DNA of 64,000 nt. It comes from Pseudanabaena yagii GIHE-NHR1 (GTDB lineage: Bacteria > Cyanobacteriota > Cyanobacteriia > Pseudanabaenales > Pseudanabaenaceae). Below the pieces are notes generated by a model. It was not told the origin of the DNA, did no database searches, and saw only the letters and a list, made by a program, of their open reading frames with translations. This document shows positions 60,471 through 64,000 of this stretch, one piece after another. Numbering within the stretch: position 1 is the stretch's first letter; every line of letters starts with the position of its first letter. The translations under genes and the position numbers were made by a program. The stretch lies in contig NZ_JAAVJL010000001.1 of the NCBI RefSeq assembly GCF_012863495.1, positions 62,001 to 126,000 on the forward strand. Reading direction: 5' to 3'.

Positions 60471-61961
60471 ATGAATTTAGCTCGGTTAATCTCCGAAACT
60501 GCCGCCAAATATGCTGACAAGCCAGCAATCATCTTTGAGGGGAGAACTTGGAATTACCGAGACTTTGATCATCAAGTCCATCATTACGCTGCCATACTTC
60601 AGCACTTAGGTATTAACAAAGGCGATCGCGTGGCAGTGCAATTGCCTAAATGTATTGAGTTTTTATTTTTGCATTTCGCGATTCTTTCCATCGGCGCGAT
60701 CGCACTTCCCCTAAATCCCGACTATCGCCCCGAAGAAATTGTATATTTCTTAACTGATTCAAGCAGTTCTTTATTGGTCACGACTCATCCTCTTTACACC
60801 AAAGTCCAATCAGAGCTTCAACATTTATCAGCATTACAGATTCTCCTCAAAGAAAATATCCCCACTTTCCAAACAGAAGAATTTATTCCTGACTATGCTA
60901 CAGGTGGTGATGATATTGCCATGATTTGCTATACCTCAGGAACCACAGGACGCTCGAAAGGGGCTGCGATTTCGCATCGTAATCTCATCGCGAATATACA
61001 ATCCTTATATCAAGCATGGGCATGGAGCGATCGCGATATTTTGCTCCATGTCTTGCCGCTATTTCATGTGCATGGCTTAAATGTCGCTGCTCTGGGCTGT
61101 CTCTATGCAGGCGCGACGATGATAATGTTTGAGAAATTTGAGCCTCGTCGCGCATGGGAAACCTTAACTTCTCAAAACTGCACGATCTTTATGGCTGTGC
61201 CTACGATTTATCAAAGATTGATGAATGAATGGGAAAAACTGGAGCCTAAGCCAAATTTGCAACAAATGCGCCTATTTATCTCTGGTTCTGCTCCCCTTAG
61301 CGATCCACAATTCTATCAGTTTGAGAAGCTGACGGGATTTCGGATTCTCGAACGCTATGGCATGACAGAAACAGGCATGAATGCATCTAACCTGATTGCC
61401 CCAGAACATCGCAAAGCCAAGAGTGTTGGCTTTGCATTGTCAGGAGTGGAAATTCGCATCGTTAATGCAGATGGTGATCAGGTCAAGGGATCGGAAGTTG
61501 GTGAAGTTTGGATTCGCGGTGAGAATGTCTTTCAAGGATATTGGCAGATGCCCGACAAGACAGCCGAAGCCTTTGTCAATAGTTGGTTTCGCACAGGCGA
61601 TCTTGGTTTTCAAGATCCTGATGATAACAATCGGCTATATTTAGTAGGTCGCGCTAAGGAGCTAATTATTACAGGCGGGTTTAATGTCTATCCTAAAGAA
61701 ATCGAGAATATTTTGGAAAGTCACGATGCGGTTAAGGAGTCAGCCATAATTGGCTTGCCTGATCAGGATTTCGGAGAAAAAGTTGTGGCAGCGATCGCTC
61801 TTCGAGAAGACATGAGCATCGCTCCTGAAGTATTAATCAATTATTGCAAAAGTCGTCTCGCCTCTTATAAGTGTCCCAAGCAAATCTTTTTTGTTACCGA
61901 ACTTCCCCGTAATGCAATGGGCAAAATCCAGAAAAACATCTTAGCTCAACAACTTAAATAA
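60471..61961 (+). CDS. AMP-forming acyl-CoA synthetase family protein
   Basis: 496 residues of the ANL superfamily (acyl/aryl-CoA ligases): YTSGTTGRSKGAAISHRNLI, HVLPLFHVHGLNVAAL, LFISGSAPLSDPQFYQFE, ILERYGMTETGM, FRTGDLGFQDPDD, LYLVGRAKELIITGGFNVYP and the C-terminal PRNAMGKIQKNIL with the catalytic lysine. Activates a carboxylic acid as adenylate, then forms a CoA thioester. The short chain of about 500 residues and FHVHGLN suggest malonyl-CoA synthetase or short/medium-chain type, but the acid is not known. No neighbour in the same operon. Confidence 0.92.
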   Translation: MNLARLISETAAKYADKPAIIFEGRTWNYRDFDHQVHHYAAILQHLGINKGDRVAVQLPKCIEFLFLHFAILSIGAIALPLNPDYRPEEIVYFLTDSSSSLLVTTHPLYTKVQSELQHLSALQILLKENIPTFQTEEFIPDYATGGDDIAMICYTSGTTGRSKGAAISHRNLIANIQSLYQAWAWSDRDILLHVLPLFHVHGLNVAALGCLYAGATMIMFEKFEPRRAWETLTSQNCTIFMAVPTIYQRLMNEWEKLEPKPNLQQMRLFISGSAPLSDPQFYQFEKLTGFRILERYGMTETGMNASNLIAPEHRKAKSVGFALSGVEIRIVNADGDQVKGSEVGEVWIRGENVFQGYWQMPDKTAEAFVNSWFRTGDLGFQDPDDNNRLYLVGRAKELIITGGFNVYPKEIENILESHDAVKESAIIGLPDQDFGEKVVAAIALREDMSIAPEVLINYCKSRLASYKCPKQIFFVTELPRNAMGKIQKNILAQQLK

Positions 61962-61989
61962 TAGAGGCGACGTAGTGCGTCGCCTCTAT
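61961..61989 (+). terminator. Hairpin after the acyl-CoA synthetase
   Basis: 12-bp arms ATAGAGGCGACG around TAGTG, overlapping the last base of the stop codon. Short loop with stable stem; followed by an AT-rich stretch. Confidence 0.7.
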
Positions 61990-62003
61990 ATCATTAGATT
62001 AAA

Positions 62004-62148
62004 TAACGCGAGTTCGGGATGATTTGAAACAGGCTTTGAGAGAGGATTTGCTACGCAAAACCTCTCTCAAAGCCCAAAAATAAAAGCCTTGCTACGCAAG
62101 GCTTTTATTTTTGGGCTTTATTTGTCAGCTTACCCCGAACTGACGTTA
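62004..62148. repeat. Nested foldback element, TAAC-GAGTTCGG family (copy 2)
   Basis: Outer arm TAACGCGAGTTCGGGA (62004-62019) pairs with CCCCGAACTGACGTTA (62133-62148), 13 of 16. Inside are two hairpins: GGCTTTGAGAGAGG...CCTCTCTCAAAGCC (about 62032-62074) and CAAAAATAAAAGCCTTGC with its complement (about 62075-62115), both with CTACG-type loops. Same outer arms as 43261-43366. Confidence 0.82.
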
Positions 62149-62185
62149 AATAATAGAAGCAACGCTCTGCGTTGCTTCTATTATT
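62149..62185 (-). terminator. Terminator palindrome of the lytic transglycosylase gene
   Basis: 17-bp perfect arms AATAATAGAAGCAACGC around TCT; the reverse-strand stop codon at 62181-62183 lies inside the right arm. Followed on the reverse strand by TTAACGTCAG rather than a T run. Confidence 0.7.
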
Positions 62186-64000
62186 TGGCTGAAGCATTGA
62201 GATTACTGGACTGTTGTAAACTCGCGATTTGTTGCTGTACAGATGGCGAATATAAGCGTAAATAGTTCCAATAATTACCTAAAACCTTCGATACATAGTC
62301 TCTCGTTTCTTCGTAAGGAATGTTATTGACAAATTCATCGGGATCGCCAACTCCACGCTCTTCTACCCATCTACCAACTGCTCCAGGACCCGCATTATAA
62401 CTAGCGACAGCTAACATCGAGTTATCGCTATAGCGGCTGTGCGTATAGTCCAGATACCAAGTACCAAAACTGATATTGTCCGAAGGATTATCAAGATTGT
62501 AATTACTTACTCCCTTCTTGCTAGCAATCCATGTGCCTGTATCGGGCATAATCTGCATCAAACCGATCGCACCAGAACGAGAACGAATTTGCGCTTCAAA
62601 TCGTGACTCTTGACGCATCAAACCAATTACCAATGCAGGAGAAAGTCTCCGTTCACGCGCCCAATTAGAAATGATATCCCAGTAATGGAATGGATAAAGG
62701 GATTGCATATAGGCAGGATGCTGTTTGATCTTGGCGATTTCAACCTTTTGAGGAGAAGAAACATCAATCAAATCTAAGCTTTCGATGGTTTTAATGCCAA
62801 CAAGATTATCCTGAACGGCTACGCGCAATACGCCATCGGTAAAAATTTCACTAGGTTCCAAATTCCGCTTTGCACCTAGCTCTGTTTGCCACTGCGATCG
62901 CGCATCACGATCTAAACCAAGCACATATAACTCTTGCAACTTTGCCGAACCAGCAGGCAAGGGAGTACGCGCACTAGGGATGGCAATCGCGGGCGCAGTA
63001 TAACGCGCTGTGGTAAATGTGCCCACTTGCCAACCGAGTGAACCTGCGGCGCGCCATGCGTAATAGGAAGAGGGGTGTTGACGAATTGTAAATTCAAAAA
63101 ATTTCTTGGCTCTGGACTTATCACCGATTTGGTTAGCCCATTTGCCTGCCCAGAAACTTGCTTCGGCAGCAGAGTCACTATCAGGACTATTGGCGATAAT
63201 TGCATCAACAGTGGCGATCGCATTATTCAGTTGTCCGCCGCGTGCCTGCCCTTTTGCAATGCGCCAACGCAGTTGACTTGCCGCATCACTATTGCCATAG
63301 CGCTCTAGCAATAGATTTCTAGCATTACTAGCAGCTTGCGGACTACCAAGTTTATCTTGCAAGATGGTAGCTTTAATGGCTAATGCTTCGCCTGCGGTGT
63401 CAGGGTAGTTAGCCACAATTCGATCAGTCGCCGCGATCGCTACTTCAGGAGATTCAATCTGAGTAATCCGAATCAGGGCGCGAGGAGCTTGAGGACTTTT
63501 GGGGAACTGTTGAACAACGCGATTGTAGGCAACAATTGCTGATTCAATCTGTCTACCACGGTGCAGGCTACGGGCATATTGATAAGCTGTAAGCGGATTA
63601 ACCGTTGCCCGAGCATAGGCATTCGCGGCTTTACCAAATTCAAAATTTTTGTAATAGGCATCGGCGATCGCCCACCATTGCTCGCTTGTAAGTGCAGGTG
63701 AACTAGCGACTAACCGATCTAAAGTTGGGCTGATACCTTTAAGATCACCAAAATAGGTCGCCAAATGCGCTATCAAATCAACTCGATTAGGAGCTTGAGC
63801 CAATAGGCGAAGGGCAGCTTCTTGCGATCGGGGATGAGCAGGAAATTTATCTAAAATCTGTTGGTTTTGCCCCAAGGCAAACATGGCTTCTGCGGCTACA
63901 GGACTATTGGGGAAATTGGTTAAAATACTTTGCCAAGTGGTTGTTGCGCCTTGGAGATCTCGCAGTTGAGTTTGAGCCTGTGCGCGTTTGAGCAACACAT
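62181..64000 (-). CDS. Lytic transglycosylase (SLT) with TPR region, partial
   Basis: Cleaves the glycan chains of peptidoglycan to anhydromuropeptides. The frame stays open at the window edge, so the N-terminus and any signal peptide are missing; at least 606 codons are present. About 400 residues of helical/TPR-like repeats (for example GNSDAASQLRWRIAKGQARG, FWAGKWANQIGDKSRAKKFF) precede the SLT domain: LSPALVIGLMRQESRFEAQI with the catalytic glutamate, RSGAIGLMQIMPDTGTWIAS and LAVASYNAGPGAVGRWVEER. Periplasmic, Slt70-like organisation in a cyanobacterium. Confidence 0.93.
   Translation of the reverse strand, partial: VLLKRAQAQTQLRDLQGATTTWQSILTNFPNSPVAAEAMFALGQNQQILDKFPAHPRSQEAALRLLAQAPNRVDLIAHLATYFGDLKGISPTLDRLVASSPALTSEQWWAIADAYYKNFEFGKAANAYARATVNPLTAYQYARSLHRGRQIESAIVAYNRVVQQFPKSPQAPRALIRITQIESPEVAIAATDRIVANYPDTAGEALAIKATILQDKLGSPQAASNARNLLLERYGNSDAASQLRWRIAKGQARGGQLNNAIATVDAIIANSPDSDSAAEASFWAGKWANQIGDKSRAKKFFEFTIRQHPSSYYAWRAAGSLGWQVGTFTTARYTAPAIAIPSARTPLPAGSAKLQELYVLGLDRDARSQWQTELGAKRNLEPSEIFTDGVLRVAVQDNLVGIKTIESLDLIDVSSPQKVEIAKIKQHPAYMQSLYPFHYWDIISNWARERRLSPALVIGLMRQESRFEAQIRSRSGAIGLMQIMPDTGTWIASKKGVSNYNLDNPSDNISFGTWYLDYTHSRYSDNSMLAVASYNAGPGAVGRWVEERGVGDPDEFVNNIPYEETRDYVSKVLGNYWNYLRLYSPSVQQQIASLQQSSNLNASAK

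Noticed and set aside
1-64000. tRNA, rRNA, tmRNA or riboswitch
   Set aside because: Looking through the intergenic gaps I saw no T-loop GGTTCGAATCC-like signal with cloverleaf context and no recognisable riboswitch core. A dedicated scan could still find one, so this is absence of evidence by eye only.

Overview
The window is a chromosomal segment of a phycobilisome-bearing cyanobacterium. It carries phycocyanin genes (cpcB and the start of cpcA), phycocyanobilin synthase pcyA, the photosystem II biogenesis gene thf1/psb29, a cyAbrB regulator and DUF3326, and the octamer GCGATCGC (HIP1) is very frequent on both strands. Gene style, the moderate G+C and the abundance of long perfect palindromes would suit a Pseudanabaena-like filamentous species, but genus is an inference.

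Layout. 1-2300: phycocyanin genes and pcyA. 2300-15000: mixed housekeeping genes (two-receiver response regulator, methyltransferase, sugar-type ABC ATPase, UvrD-like helicase, TldD/PmbA protein, chorismate enzyme), with a GxxExxY gene lying between inverted repeats. 15000-25000: small conserved cyanobacterial proteins, a PIN/TRAM membrane protein, pentapeptide-repeat proteins, a coiled-coil/EamA transporter and a VWA protein. 25000-33300: an accessory, decaying segment. An NrtBAD/CynABD-like ABC operon has been broken by a 1055-bp IS903-type element and by a permease frameshift. Beside it lies a membrane-anchored macro-domain protein, and both ends carry related copies of a block made of the vanX/ddpX 3' end, a DUF5615 toxin and a DUF433 antitoxin. 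33500-37250: murA and uvrB. 37300-41000: a small defence island with a long prokaryotic Argonaute between broken or reshuffled toxin-antitoxin modules. 41000-64000: DUF3326, a Rieske oxygenase, rpmG-rpsR, a deacetylase-like hydrolase, two large sensor kinases, recF, cyAbrB, sbcC, thf1, an acyl-CoA synthetase and the C-terminal part of a lytic transglycosylase.

The most noteworthy single gene is the Argonaute (37796-39889), whose PIWI domain retains an apparent DEDD catalytic tetrad, so it is predicted to be an active guide-directed nuclease. The most noteworthy non-genic signal is a dense set of near-perfect palindromes, often 15-24 bp per arm with a 3-nt loop. Many sit exactly on stop codons or at 3' ends. 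Some share an inner palindrome but have different outer arms, others share outer arms but have different inner palindromes, so they look like nested modular miniature elements. Two related insertions occur inside reading frames: a GGGAGAGGGG-type repeat in the helicase and a CRISPR-repeat-like palindrome in vanX.

No tRNA, rRNA or CRISPR array was recognised. All family assignments come from motifs and general knowledge read by eye; no search was run.
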